Assembly (NCBI RefSeq): GCF_022399565.1 | Contig: NZ_JAJTUT010000003.1 | Location: forward strand, 434,001 to 498,000 | Length of the DNA stretch: 64,000 nucleotides | Reading direction: 5' to 3' | Source of the DNA: Flavobacterium algicola | GTDB taxonomy: Bacteria; Bacteroidota; Bacteroidia; Flavobacteriales; Flavobacteriaceae | Shown here: in pieces, positions 50,238-58,895 of the stretch | Layout of the letters: the number at the start of each line of letters is the position of its first letter | Position numbering within the stretch: the first letter of the stretch is position 1 | Position numbers and translations under genes: made by a program | The notes under the pieces: generated by a model | What the model was told of the DNA's origin: nothing | The model's input: the letters and a program-made list of their open reading frames with translations, nothing else | The model's database searches: none

Positions 50238-50969
50238 ATGAAACTAATCAAACTCAATGCCATAGATTCAACCAATGTCTTTTTAAAAGAATTAGCAAAT
50301 ACGGAAGAATTGGAGAGTTATACTATTGTAACTGCAGAAGCACAAACGAAAGGTAAAGGGCAAATGGGGTCTGTATGGGAGACAGAAGTTGGTAAGAACC
50401 TTATAATGAGTGTTTTTGTAAAAGAAATTGTTAAAGATATCAATAGTATTTTTGATCTAAATGTCGTAGTTGCTGTTTCTGTAATAGAAGCATTGCATCA
50501 TTTTTGTATTCCAAAATTAAGTATAAAGTGGCCGAACGACATTATGTCATACAATTTTAAGATAGGTGGCATTTTAATCGAAAATAATATAAAGTCGAAT
50601 GGTCAAATTACCTCTGTAATTGGAATAGGACTGAACGTGAATCAAACAAACTTTGCACACTTACCAAAAGGGTCATCTTTAAAAGTTCTTTGCGATACTG
50701 ACTTTGATCGAACTGAAATACTTTATAAAATAATAGCACATTTAAAAGACAACATTTCGTTATTACAAAATGATGCTGCTGCTGTTTGGCAAAAATATTT
50801 TGATTCTCTATTTAAAAAAGATAATCCTATCGCTTTTAAAAATTCGATAACAAATCAGAATTTTATGGGGATTATTAAAACGGTTACCAAAGAAGGAATG
50901 TTGCAAGTAATTAAGGAAGATGATTCGATACATCACTTTCGAATCAAAGAAATTCAAATGTTATACTAA
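50238..50969 (+). CDS. birA: Biotin--[acetyl-CoA-carboxylase] ligase
   Basis: The enzyme attaches biotin to biotin carboxyl carrier protein. With the ATG at 50238 the protein has 243 residues and starts MKLIKLNAIDSTNVFLKELA, the conserved substrate-binding opening. The GRGRxG-like loop is seen as GKGQMGSVW, followed by KWPNDIMSYNFKIGGILIEN, which binds biotin through Lys and Asn-Asp. GIGLNVNQTNF follows. It lacks the N-terminal helix-turn-helix of E. coli BirA, so it is a single-function ligase. The frame extends 20 codons further to a TTG at 50178, which overlaps the promoter and is not preferred. Confidence 0.95.
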   Translation: MKLIKLNAIDSTNVFLKELANTEELESYTIVTAEAQTKGKGQMGSVWETEVGKNLIMSVFVKEIVKDINSIFDLNVVVAVSVIEALHHFCIPKLSIKWPNDIMSYNFKIGGILIENNIKSNGQITSVIGIGLNVNQTNFAHLPKGSSLKVLCDTDFDRTEILYKIIAHLKDNISLLQNDAAAVWQKYFDSLFKKDNPIAFKNSITNQNFMGIIKTVTKEGMLQVIKEDDSIHHFRIKEIQMLY

Positions 50970-51047
50970 AATAATTACTGCAATGCTATAACAGCAAATT
51001 GATGGAAAAAGAAAATAAGAAGAAGTTTTCATGAATTAATTTCGAAT

Positions 51048-51092
51048 AAAAAAAAAGTCCCTTTTGTCAAATAAGACAAAAGGGACTTTTCT
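51048..51092. terminator. Bidirectional terminator between birA and the SRPBCC gene
   Basis: An A run, then AGTCCCTTTTGTC-aaataa-GACAAAAGGGACT and a T run. A perfect 13-bp stem symmetrical for both convergent genes. Confidence 0.9.
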
Positions 51093-51106
51093 ATTTTGTA
51101 AAAAAC

Positions 51107-51499
51107 TTAAAGCTTGTTAGTGTTGATTGCTAAAGTTTCAATTAGTTTGCTTATTGGGCCTTTTACCATCATTGCCATCATGGCATTAAATTCGCCTTCA
51201 AAATTGAATTTAATACTACTTGAAGAATCAGAAACACTTTCGATGTTTGCAATTAAAGTAAAGGGAACTTTATCACTTGCAGATCCTAAAATCACTTTAT
51301 TAGGGGCGATTTTTTCTTTTACTTTCAATTTAATTTCGGGCATACCCTTTAAACCAAAAATAAATGAATCGTCACCTGTAACTTCAAATTTCGCAATATT
51401 GTCAGGCATTAACTGCTCAAAGTTTTTAACATCAGACAATGAATTAAATAATTCTTGAGCTGATTTTTCAACGGTGACTTTTTGGCTTTCTAAGTTCAT
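51107..51499 (-). CDS. SRPBCC-family protein
   Basis: A 130-residue protein with the START/Bet v 1 fold pattern: N-terminal strand VTVEKSAQELFNSLSDVKNF, followed by EQLMPDNIAKFEVTGDDSFI, a central KLKVKEKIAPNKVILGS, NFEGEFNAMMAMMVKGPISK and a C-terminal helix LIETLAINTNKL. These proteins bind hydrophobic ligands, but no ligand can be told. It starts 6 nt after the pyrE stop, so both are in one operon, which is the common order in Flavobacteriia. Confidence 0.85.
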   Translation of the reverse strand: MNLESQKVTVEKSAQELFNSLSDVKNFEQLMPDNIAKFEVTGDDSFIFGLKGMPEIKLKVKEKIAPNKVILGSASDKVPFTLIANIESVSDSSSSIKFNFEGEFNAMMAMMVKGPISKLIETLAINTNKL

Positions 51500-51505
51500 T
51501 AGTAT

Positions 51506-52159
51506 TTATTTATCGTTTCCAATATTCCATGTAGAGGGAGTAACGCTCCATTCTCTTAATGTTTGTTCTTCTTTTTCGGTAACATATTTTTTGGCTACTG
51601 CAAGATTTAATAAATTTTGGTAGTTACTTAATGTGTATAAATCAATTTTAGCTGATTTAAAATTTGTATCAGCAACTTCAAAACCATAAGTGAAGATAGC
51701 TGCCATTCCTTTGATATTAGCACCAGCTGCTCTTAGAGCTTCTACTGCCATCAAACTACTATTTCCAGTACTGATTAAATCTTCTACAACTACAACGTTT
51801 TGTCCTTTTTGTAAAAAACCTTCTACTTGGTTTTGACGACCATGCTTTTTAGGTTCTGGACGAACGTATACAAATGGTAAACCCATGCTTTCTGCAACAA
51901 GAATTCCGATACCTATGGCACCAGTAGCGACTCCTGCAATAACATCTGGTCTCCCAAATTGCTTTTCAATGTTCTTAGAAAATTCATCTCTTACATAATT
52001 TCTTATGGCTGGAAATGAGAGAATTAATCGGTTATCGCAATAAATTGGCGATTTCCATCCCGAAGCCCATGTAAAAGGATTTCCTGGATTCAATTTAATT
52101 GCATTTATTTGTAAAAGCAATTCGGCTGTTTTTTCGGCTGTTTCTTTATTAAAAATCAT
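51506..52159 (-). CDS. pyrE: Orotate phosphoribosyltransferase
   Basis: PyrE joins orotate and PRPP to give orotidine monophosphate, the fifth step of UMP synthesis. With the ATG at 52159 the protein has 217 residues and starts MIFNKETAEKTAELLLQINA. The PRPP-binding motif VVVVEDLISTGNSSL and the upstream GVATGAIGIGILVAESM are intact, as is the flexible loop PEPKKHGRQNQVEG. The frame extends 11 codons to 52192, but a strong promoter (TTTG-N18-TACATTTG) ends right before 52159, so the shorter start is preferred. The message would have almost no leader. Confidence 0.96.
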   Translation of the reverse strand: MIFNKETAEKTAELLLQINAIKLNPGNPFTWASGWKSPIYCDNRLILSFPAIRNYVRDEFSKNIEKQFGRPDVIAGVATGAIGIGILVAESMGLPFVYVRPEPKKHGRQNQVEGFLQKGQNVVVVEDLISTGNSSLMAVEALRAAGANIKGMAAIFTYGFEVADTNFKSAKIDLYTLSNYQNLLNLAVAKKYVTEKEEQTLREWSVTPSTWNIGNDK

Positions 52160-52163
52160 AGTA

Positions 52164-52193
52164 CAAATGTATAAAGTTTTTGTGAACGACAAA
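52164..52193 (-). promoter_or_regulatory. pyrE promoter, overlapping the Nudix gene start
   Basis: On minus TTTG (52190-52193), an 18-nt spacer and TACATTTG (52164-52171) match the consensus well. Transcription would start at about 52159-52160, the A of the pyrE ATG. The element covers the first nine codons of the divergent Nudix gene. Confidence 0.65.
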
Positions 52194-52763
52194 CCACTTT
52201 TTTTGACAAATAAAATATCAAAAGAAACCGATTTTCAATTATTTCTACTTGAAAGTATTGATATCAAGCAACTTATTGTAAAAATCTTTCAAAATAAAAT
52301 TCAGAAAGCATATCTATATCATCCTGATGAAGGTGAGATTCTGAAAACTTTGAAGACCAAAATCCCTGTAAACAAGGCTGGAGGAGGCCTGGTATATAAT
52401 AAAAAGGGTGAAGTGCTCTTTATTTTCCGAAATGGAAAGTGGGATTTACCTAAGGGAGGAACTGAAAAGGGAGAGGAAATAGAGGAAACAGCTATGCGTG
52501 AAGTCGAGGAGGAGACTGGGGTAGGACTACTTCGAGTAACCAAAAAGCTTCAAAAGACGTATCATGTTTTTAAACGCAATGGAGTTTATAAATTAAAAAT
52601 TACGCATTGGTTCGAAATGCAGTCAGATTTTGATGGTATTCCGGTGGGGCAATTGGATGAAGGTATCGAAAAAGTGGCATGGTTTAGCCCAAAAGAGATT
52701 CCGGAAGTGTTGCTAAATTCTTACGAGAATATAAAATTACTGTTTGAAGAAGAAAAATTTTAA
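52167..52763 (+). CDS. Nudix hydrolase with N-terminal extension
   Basis: A 198-residue Nudix protein that cleaves nucleoside diphosphates linked to another moiety. The Nudix box is complete (GX5EX7REVEEETGV, about residues 97-119, in GGTEKGEEIEETAMREVEEE). An extra N-terminal domain of about 65 residues (MYKVFVNDKPLFLTNKISKE...) precedes it, with a Bacteroidota-type pattern ending KTKIPVNKAGGGLVYN. Substrate unknown. The start codon (ATG at 52167) lies within the pyrE promoter and 7 nt from the pyrE start codon, so the two divergent genes overlap in their control DNA. Confidence 0.92.
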   Translation: MYKVFVNDKPLFLTNKISKETDFQLFLLESIDIKQLIVKIFQNKIQKAYLYHPDEGEILKTLKTKIPVNKAGGGLVYNKKGEVLFIFRNGKWDLPKGGTEKGEEIEETAMREVEEETGVGLLRVTKKLQKTYHVFKRNGVYKLKITHWFEMQSDFDGIPVGQLDEGIEKVAWFSPKEIPEVLLNSYENIKLLFEEEKF

Positions 52764-52798
52764 AAAATGTGGTCCAAAATTGGACCACATTTTTTTTT
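52763..52798 (+). terminator. Rho-independent terminator of the Nudix gene
   Basis: AAAATGTGGTCCAA and TTGGACCACATTTT arms with a very short loop, followed by a T run; it starts at the stop codon. Confidence 0.9.
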
Positions 52799-53107
52799 GA
52801 TCAAAAAGATTATTTTTTGATTTGTAAATAGTGAATCGGTATTATGAAAATTACTTTCATTGAACCACATAGTTAAAAGGATACGACTACATTGTTAGTA
52901 TCATTTAAAAAGGCTAAAACAATCATTTATTTTCTATAGAAACTTGCCTTTGTTATTTTCGAAAAAGAATAAAATAAACTTCTGAAACAATTCATTTTTT
53001 TTGAATTCTACCATATGAATTTTTAGATGTTAAGGTATTACTATAATTCACCAAGTCGAAACATTTTCCATCTATAATGTGTATTTTTGTTATAAAAATT
53101 TATTTAA
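52799..53107. other. Intergenic stretch upstream of pafA
   Basis: 309 nt with no supported gene. A TATTTTTG -7 element at 53082-53089 lies 19 nt before the pafA ATG; I saw no -33 TTG and no recognisable Pho-box-like direct repeat. Confidence 0.45.
53082..53089 (+). promoter_or_regulatory. -7 promoter element of pafA
   Basis: TATTTTTG fits TAnnTTTG and gives a leader of about 14 nt. Confidence 0.5.
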
Positions 53108-54718
53108 ATGAAAAAAATTATTTTGATTTTGACAGTCGTTTTTATGTCAAATTCGCAAGCACAAGAAAGGCCTAAATTAGTTGTCGGTATCGTTGTCGAT
53201 CAAATGAAAATGGAATATCTGTATCGATTTTCAAGTGATTTTTCAAATGATGGTTTTAAAAGATTAATGGGTAATGGATATACGTTTCAAAATATGCATT
53301 ACAATTACATGCCAACTTACACAGCCCCTGGACATGCGTCTATTTACACAGGCACGACTCCAGCAACGCATGGAATTGTAAGTAATGAATGGTTTAGTCG
53401 AAAATTGGGTACCGAAATGTACTGTACTGATGACGCTAGTGTAAGCACTGTAGGTGACGGAACCAAGGAAGAAGGCGAAATGTCTCCAAAGAATTTATTA
53501 AGTACTACCATAACCGATGAGCTTCGATTGGGCACTAATTTTCAAGGTAAGGTGATTGGAATGAGTCTCAAAGATCGTGGTGCTATCTTACCAGCAGGTC
53601 ACTTTGCAAATTGGGCTTTTTGGTATAGTAAAACAGGTTCTTTTATTTCAAGTTCTTTCTATGGCGAAAAATTACCATCATGGGTACAACAATTTAATGA
53701 TGAAAAACATTACATGCCCTATATTAATAAAGGTTGGGATCTACTGAAGCCAAAGTCTACTTATAACGAAAGTTTGGAAGATAATAATCCATATGAGGGT
53801 AAAATGTACAACAGTGCACCTGTATTCCCTTACGATTTAAAAGATATGTATGCTAAGAATGATGCTGGGGTAATACGTTCTACTCCTTACGGAAATAATT
53901 TGCTTGCAGAATTTGCCATGAAAGCTATCGAGAAAGAAGAGCTAGGTAAAGATAATATTACTGATTTTTTGACAGTAAGTTTTTCTTCTACTGATTATGT
54001 TGGTCACATTCTAGGGCCAAGATCGATGGAGTTGCAAGATACATACTTACGTTTGGATGAAACCATAGCTGAATTCTTAAAGTATCTGGATAAAAATGTA
54101 GGTAAGGATAATTACTTATTGTTTTTGACTGCAGATCACGCTGGAGCAGAAAATGTGAATTATCTAAAAGATCATAAATACAATGTGAATAACATTAGTC
54201 CAAAGGACATTAGAACAAATCTTAAAGACTTTTCTATAAAAACTTTTGGTGTAGATGTCATTTTAAATTATACAAGTTTTAACCTTTATTTTGATAAAGA
54301 AGTGTTGAAAGCTAAGAAGCTTGATCTAACTGCTGTTAAAAGTGTTTTTAAAGAGTATTTAATGACTCTAGATTATGTAAAGAGAGTTTATACAGAAGAG
54401 GAAATTTTGAGCTCTACTGGAAATGATTATTATTTGAATTTCATATCAAAGGGATATGATGCAACTCAAAATGGAGATTTAGTCATACTAGATAAGCCTG
54501 GTTATATTGAGTATCAAGGAACAGGAACTTCTCACGGTACCACTTATACGTATGATACACATGTACCTGCAATTTTTTACGGTTGGCATATCAAAAAAGG
54601 AGAATCCTATAATAAGAAGGAGATTACTCAAATTGCACCTACAATTGCACAGAAAATTAAAGTAGCTTTTCCTAATGGAACTGAAGCGCATGTTTTGGAA
54701 GAGGTTTTACAAGATTAA
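53108..54718 (+). CDS. pafA: Alkaline phosphatase PafA
   Basis: PafA is a secreted, calcium/phosphate-insensitive alkaline phosphatase of the alkaline phosphatase superfamily, found in Bacteroidota. The 536-residue protein has a signal peptide (MKKIILILTVVFMSNSQA) and the metal-binding D31 in GIVVDQM. The likely nucleophile is T72 in YNYMPTYTAPGHASIYTGTT, matching the catalytic threonine of characterised PafA. Further metal ligands are in SFSSTDYVGHILGP (Asp, His) and FLTADHAG (Asp, His), then GTGTSHGTTYTYDTHVP. It would release phosphate from organic monoesters in the periplasm or outside. It is monocistronic and ends at a strong terminator shared with lysA. Confidence 0.95.
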   Translation: MKKIILILTVVFMSNSQAQERPKLVVGIVVDQMKMEYLYRFSSDFSNDGFKRLMGNGYTFQNMHYNYMPTYTAPGHASIYTGTTPATHGIVSNEWFSRKLGTEMYCTDDASVSTVGDGTKEEGEMSPKNLLSTTITDELRLGTNFQGKVIGMSLKDRGAILPAGHFANWAFWYSKTGSFISSSFYGEKLPSWVQQFNDEKHYMPYINKGWDLLKPKSTYNESLEDNNPYEGKMYNSAPVFPYDLKDMYAKNDAGVIRSTPYGNNLLAEFAMKAIEKEELGKDNITDFLTVSFSSTDYVGHILGPRSMELQDTYLRLDETIAEFLKYLDKNVGKDNYLLFLTADHAGAENVNYLKDHKYNVNNISPKDIRTNLKDFSIKTFGVDVILNYTSFNLYFDKEVLKAKKLDLTAVKSVFKEYLMTLDYVKRVYTEEEILSSTGNDYYLNFISKGYDATQNGDLVILDKPGYIEYQGTGTSHGTTYTYDTHVPAIFYGWHIKKGESYNKKEITQIAPTIAQKIKVAFPNGTEAHVLEEVLQD

Positions 54719-54732
54719 TTCATATTAAAGCA

Positions 54733-54773
54733 AAAAAAAAAGGTGTATTTTTAAATACACCTTTTTTTGTTTT
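54733..54773. terminator. Bidirectional terminator between pafA and lysA
   Basis: A run of A, AAGGTGTATTTttaAAATACACCTT, and a run of T. The symmetrical stem serves both convergent genes. Confidence 0.9.
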
Positions 54774-54782
54774 ATTTTACAA

Positions 54783-56000
54783 CTATACTTTTTCTTGGAC
54801 AGGTAACGGAAATTGATTTTTTAATAAATCTTCAAATGTTTCGTGTGCACGTATTAGGTGACCTTTACCGCCCATCCACAAAACTTCTGCAGGTCTGTAT
54901 CGTGAATTGTAGTTTGAAGCCATAGAGTAGCAATATGCTCCTGCGTTTTTAAAGCTTAAAATATCACCTTCTTTAAGTTCAGATATGCGTCTATTATTTG
55001 CAAAGGTATCAGTCTCACAGATGTAACCAACAACAGAGTAAAAACGCTCTTTTCCTTTAGGATTTGACACGTTTTCGATATGGTGTTGAGAACCGTAGAA
55101 CATTGGGCGTATCAAATGATTAAATCCGCTATCGATTCCTGCAAATACAGTTGATGTTGTCTGCTTGATTACATTTACTTTTGCTAAAAATTGTCCTGCC
55201 TCACTAACCAAGAATTTTCCTGGTTCGAAAATTAAAGTCAAATTTCTTCCATATTCAGTACAGAATTCATTGAATCTCTTAGATAATTTTTTACCTAATT
55301 CTTCAATATCTGTCTCGATATCATCTTTTTTGTAAGGTACTTTGAATCCGCTTCCAAAATCCAAAAATTCAAGATCTTTGAAATGTCTTGCAGCATCAAA
55401 TAATATCTCTGCAGCATATAAAAACACTTCGATATCCAAAATATCAGATCCTGTGTGCATATGAATACCAACGATATTCATTTTAGTATTTTCAACAATA
55501 CGTACTAAGTGGGGTAACTGGTGAACAGATATTCCAAATTTACTATCGATATGACCTACAGAAATATTCGCATTTCCACCAGCCATAACGTGAGGATTAA
55601 TACGGATACATACAGGAACATTAGGATGTTTAGCTCCGAACTGCTCCAATATAGAAAGGTTATCGATATTTATTTGAACACCTAGTGCATTTACCTCTTC
55701 AATTTCTTCAAGAGAAACTCCATTAGGAGTATAAAAAATACGCTCTGGAGCATATCCAGCGTGAAGTCCTAATTGTACTTCCTGAATAGAAACCGTGTCA
55801 AGCCCAGATCCCATTCCTTCAAGTAGTTGAAGAATTGCAACGTTTGAAAGTGCTTTCATTGCATAATTAATACGCAATTTTTCTACTTTAGAGAACGCTT
55901 TGGTTAGACGGTTGTATTGTGATTTAATTTTATCTGCATCATAAACATATAGTGGTGAGCCAAATTGTTCAGATAATTGAAGTAAGTCTTTCGGTTGCAT
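54783..56000 (-). CDS. lysA: Diaminopimelate decarboxylase
   Basis: A PLP enzyme that decarboxylates meso-diaminopimelate to lysine, the last step of that pathway. With the ATG at 56000 the protein has 405 residues, starting MQPKDLLQLSEQFGSPLYVY. The PLP lysine is K49 in INYAMKALSNVAIL; the glycine-rich phosphate-binding region is FLDFGSGFKVPY; the C-terminal ESDTFANNRR-like motif is seen as CETDTFANNR, followed by NAGAYCYSMASNYNSRYRPA. A TTG six codons further upstream is not preferred. It is transcribed alone. Confidence 0.96.
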   Translation of the reverse strand: MQPKDLLQLSEQFGSPLYVYDADKIKSQYNRLTKAFSKVEKLRINYAMKALSNVAILQLLEGMGSGLDTVSIQEVQLGLHAGYAPERIFYTPNGVSLEEIEEVNALGVQINIDNLSILEQFGAKHPNVPVCIRINPHVMAGGNANISVGHIDSKFGISVHQLPHLVRIVENTKMNIVGIHMHTGSDILDIEVFLYAAEILFDAARHFKDLEFLDFGSGFKVPYKKDDIETDIEELGKKLSKRFNEFCTEYGRNLTLIFEPGKFLVSEAGQFLAKVNVIKQTTSTVFAGIDSGFNHLIRPMFYGSQHHIENVSNPKGKERFYSVVGYICETDTFANNRRISELKEGDILSFKNAGAYCYSMASNYNSRYRPAEVLWMGGKGHLIRAHETFEDLLKNQFPLPVQEKV

Positions 56001-56221
56001 TTTAATATTTTTTAGCAAATTTATTACTCTTTATTGGTTTTACAATGAAAATAAGTATTTCTAACAAATTATAACAAAATGTTTGTTTTGTAAAAGAAAT
56101 GCAATTTATATTTATTTTTTATTAAAAAATGAAGTATGTATAATTTCTACTTAAGCTAAATTTAATGACGTAGTGGGTAATTAAATTTCATGAGAATAGA
56201 AAGAACGATTGGCATTGCAAC

Positions 56222-56794
56222 CTACACTATTTTAATATCGTATTTTTCGAGTAAACCAGTAATGCCCTGCGTAGAAAAACGTGCTTTCTTCATGGTGTTG
56301 TGTTCTGGATCAATATTATAGTTGTAAGCAGTAAGAAAATTGGCTCCTTTGAGTTGTGTTTCATTAAACAGGGCTCCAGTCATGTTGCAATTGTCAAATG
56401 TAGATTGTGTTAAATCACTGTTCATAAATGCAACCTCTTTTAGTGAGGTATTAACAAACTTAGTTTTGATTAACTTTTTATTTGTAAAGGAGGAATAATC
56501 CAAAACGCAATCCTGAAAAGAAACGCTGAATAAAAAGTCATTACATGTATGAAACAAAATACCGATCATTTTGCAGTTTGCAAAATGCACTGTTTTAAGA
56601 TCTGAAGATACGAGCTGAATTGTAGATAGATTGCAATCTATAAATTCACAGTCCATAAATGTATTGCTTGAAAAATCGCTATTTGAAAAGTCACAATTTT
56701 TAAAAATGCAATCTTCAAATTCTCGGTTTCTAACTGTTCGACCTTTAAAAACTACTTTATCGAAGGTTTTTTGAATGTGAATTAATTCTTCCAT
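56222..56794 (-). CDS. Pentapeptide-repeat protein, Qnr-like in form
   Basis: A 190-residue protein made of successive A(D/N)LXX-type pentapeptides (FKNCDFSNSDFSSNTFMDCE, then FIDCNLSTIQLVSSDLKTVH, TQSTFDNCNMTGALFNETQ and more), which fold as a right-handed quadrilateral helix. Qnr-type members of this fold mimic DNA and protect gyrase from quinolones; the sequence alone does not show that function here. A break near residue 90 (HTCNDFLFSVSFQDC) resembles the loop of Qnr proteins. The start codon overlaps the stop of the DUF6095 gene by one nt (ATGA), so it is the last gene of the murQ operon. Confidence 0.88.
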   Translation of the reverse strand: MEELIHIQKTFDKVVFKGRTVRNREFEDCIFKNCDFSNSDFSSNTFMDCEFIDCNLSTIQLVSSDLKTVHFANCKMIGILFHTCNDFLFSVSFQDCVLDYSSFTNKKLIKTKFVNTSLKEVAFMNSDLTQSTFDNCNMTGALFNETQLKGANFLTAYNYNIDPEHNTMKKARFSTQGITGLLEKYDIKIV

Positions 56795-57015
56795 TAGTCG
56801 TTAAATAAGCTTTTCATTATAAACTGCAAACCTTTGAACATTAAAAATACTGCTGTGATGCATAATGCAATTCCCACCGCTAAAACAAGGTAATGCCAGT
56901 TGTTTTGGGAGTTCATAAAAGCATTGTAGATTACGCTAGGACCTATGAATAATAATGGCAAAGCACCTGAGAGGTATTTAATGCCACGTGATAATACGTC
57001 TTTATTAGTTGCCAT
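56794..57015 (-). CDS. DUF6095-family small membrane protein
   Basis: A 73-residue protein with two hydrophobic helices (LSGALPLLFIGPSVIYNAFM and LVLAVGIALCITAVFLMFKG) and a short C-terminal tail (FIMKSLFND). The family DUF6095 is found in Flavobacteriia beside murQ and pentapeptide-repeat genes. Function unknown. It sits between murQ (22 nt away) and the pentapeptide gene (one-nt overlap), so all three are one operon. Confidence 0.85.
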   Translation of the reverse strand: MATNKDVLSRGIKYLSGALPLLFIGPSVIYNAFMNSQNNWHYLVLAVGIALCITAVFLMFKGLQFIMKSLFND

Positions 57016-57037
57016 GATTTAGATTAATTTTGACTTA

Positions 57038-57850
57038 TTAATTGTTCCAGTTTTCTACTGCTTTTCGAACACTTCCATATTTACTTAATAAATCACTAGC
57101 TATTTCATAAGTTACCGGAATTTCACTCATAATCATCTTTACACCTCTATCAACCAATTTACTGTTGCTAAGCTGCATATCAACCATTTTGTTCCCTTTT
57201 ACTTTTCCTAACTGAATCATTGTAGCAGTTGAAAGCATATTAAGTACTAATTTTTGAGCAGTCCCAGCTTTCATTCGAGAGCTACCAGTAACAAATTCAG
57301 GTCCGACTACTACATCAATTGGAAATTGTGCTGTTTGCGAAAGTGGACTTTCTGCGTTACAGGAAATGCTTCCAGTAATGATATTGTTATCGTTGCAAGT
57401 CTTTAAACCACCAATCACATAAGGAGTTGTTCCTGAAGCTGCAATTCCGATTACAACATCTTTATCGGTAATATTATATTGTTGAAGGTCAACCCATGCT
57501 TGCGTTGCATTGTCTTCAGCATTTTCTACAGCATTTCGAATAGCGCTATCTCCACCAGCTATAATCCCTACAACCATATCAAATGGAACTCCAAAAGTAG
57601 GAGGGCATTCTGAAGCATCAACAACACCTAATCGACCGGAAGTACCTGCGCCGATATAAAATAAGCGACCACCTAACTTCATTTTTGCCACAATTTGAGT
57701 GACCAACGTTTCGATTTGTGGTAAAGCTTGTTGTACTGCCAAAGGAACAGTTTGGTCTTCTTTATTAATATTTGTCAATAGGTCTTTAACAGACATTGTG
57801 TCAAGAGAGTCGTATTTAGAGGATTGTTCAGTTGTTTTAATAAAAGTCAT
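57038..57850 (-). CDS. murQ: N-acetylmuramic acid 6-phosphate etherase
   Basis: MurQ cleaves the lactyl ether of MurNAc 6-phosphate to recycle cell-wall sugar. The 270-residue protein has the SIS-domain core with LFYIGAGTSGRLGVVDASEC, where the glycine-rich loop binds the sugar phosphate, followed by PPTFGVPFDMVVGIIAGGDS and a second phosphate-binding block VIGIAASGTTPYVIGGL. It leads a three-gene operon. A TAAATTTG -7 element is at 57902-57909. The kinase that makes its substrate (AnmK or a PTS) is not in the window. Confidence 0.95.
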   Translation of the reverse strand: MTFIKTTEQSSKYDSLDTMSVKDLLTNINKEDQTVPLAVQQALPQIETLVTQIVAKMKLGGRLFYIGAGTSGRLGVVDASECPPTFGVPFDMVVGIIAGGDSAIRNAVENAEDNATQAWVDLQQYNITDKDVVIGIAASGTTPYVIGGLKTCNDNNIITGSISCNAESPLSQTAQFPIDVVVGPEFVTGSSRMKAGTAQKLVLNMLSTATMIQLGKVKGNKMVDMQLSNSKLVDRGVKMIMSEIPVTYEIASDLLSKYGSVRKAVENWNN

Positions 57851-57901
57851 TGGATCTATTTTTCAGGCCACGAGGGCGATAATTTTTATAATTTGTTGGT
57901 A

Positions 57902-57909
57902 CAAATTTA
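57902..57909 (-). promoter_or_regulatory. -7 promoter element of the murQ operon
   Basis: TAAATTTG on minus fits TAnnTTTG; leader of about 47 nt before the murQ ATG at 57850. Confidence 0.5.
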
Positions 57910-58012
57910 AGAATTTAAAAAAGGAAACGAATCTGTATTCAAAAATAAATGAACTTCTTCTTGACTACTTTTCATATACGAGCTTAACTAAACATAAATT
58001 GGGTCGAAAGAA

Positions 58013-58600
58013 CTACTTTACCTTGATTTTGGGGATAGTGACCTTGTTAATTAATTCTGTTATTTTAGGATTATTTGTCTTTACATATTCCAGAAATTTT
58101 ACAATTTCGTTCTTGTTAGTAAAGTAACTGCGGTAAGAGTAAGCATATAGTACTAGATAGGGTTCATTATCAACAACCTGCTTTTGGTAACGGTATATGT
58201 TCCATTCCAAAATATTATGGCCGCCACTTAACATGAATGAAATAACCTTTTCATTTTCGAAATTATTTTTTTCGAAATTATATTGCACTAAGGGATTACT
58301 CTTCTTTAAATTGGATAATTCTGTAATTTTCATTTCAGTAGCTTGCTCTACAGAGAGGTCAGATTTAATGGCTTCTACAATAAGCATTTTTTGATAGGTT
58401 TCAAACTTATTATCCGATGCTCTTAAATATTCCTGTTTGTAGTAGACTTCATTTGGGTGCGAACTCCACGCTAGAATGAAATTTTGATCTTCAAATTTAA
58501 GGGTTGAACCTATTGATAAAAAGTCAGTTACTGGATTGGTTTGAAATGAGACCAGCGTTAGAGCACAAATAGTTAAGAGTAGAATTGCTGTTTTTTTCAT
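58013..58600 (-). CDS. Secreted hypothetical protein
   Basis: Unrecognised 195-residue protein with a signal peptide (MKKTAILLLTICALTLVSFQ). The mature part is a mixed alpha/beta domain with motifs EDQNFILAWSSHPNEVYYKQ and NEPYLVLYAYSYRSYFTNKN. No cysteine lipobox, catalytic motif or membrane segment is evident after the signal. It stands alone upstream of murQ on the same strand, with 162 nt between its stop and the murQ start. Function unknown. Confidence 0.72.
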   Translation of the reverse strand: MKKTAILLLTICALTLVSFQTNPVTDFLSIGSTLKFEDQNFILAWSSHPNEVYYKQEYLRASDNKFETYQKMLIVEAIKSDLSVEQATEMKITELSNLKKSNPLVQYNFEKNNFENEKVISFMLSGGHNILEWNIYRYQKQVVDNEPYLVLYAYSYRSYFTNKNEIVKFLEYVKTNNPKITELINKVTIPKIKVK

Positions 58601-58895
58601 TGATTAGAGAATCGATTGCGTTGATTGTTAAAGGCCAAATATAATCATATCAGTATTATAACTGTAATTGTATTTGGTGAATTTTAACGCTTGTACTATT
58701 TAGATTAAGCATTGATTACATCTTATTTTGCACTTTTTGAAGTAGCATTACCTACATAATCATAGTAAATTTAAATTGCTAATAGTTCAATCATAATGTT
58801 ATAACGATTCTACAAAGTCATGTAAGTAGGTTTTGGACGGATAAAACTAGTTTTGTAGTATTATTTAAGAAGAAATAACTTTTAATAAAATTACA

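Noticed and set aside
57699..58127. Plus-strand ORF of 142 codons between murQ and the secreted hypothetical protein
   Set aside because: It overlaps both minus-strand genes, which have clear signal peptide or family motifs; its own composition is Ile/Leu-rich by chance.
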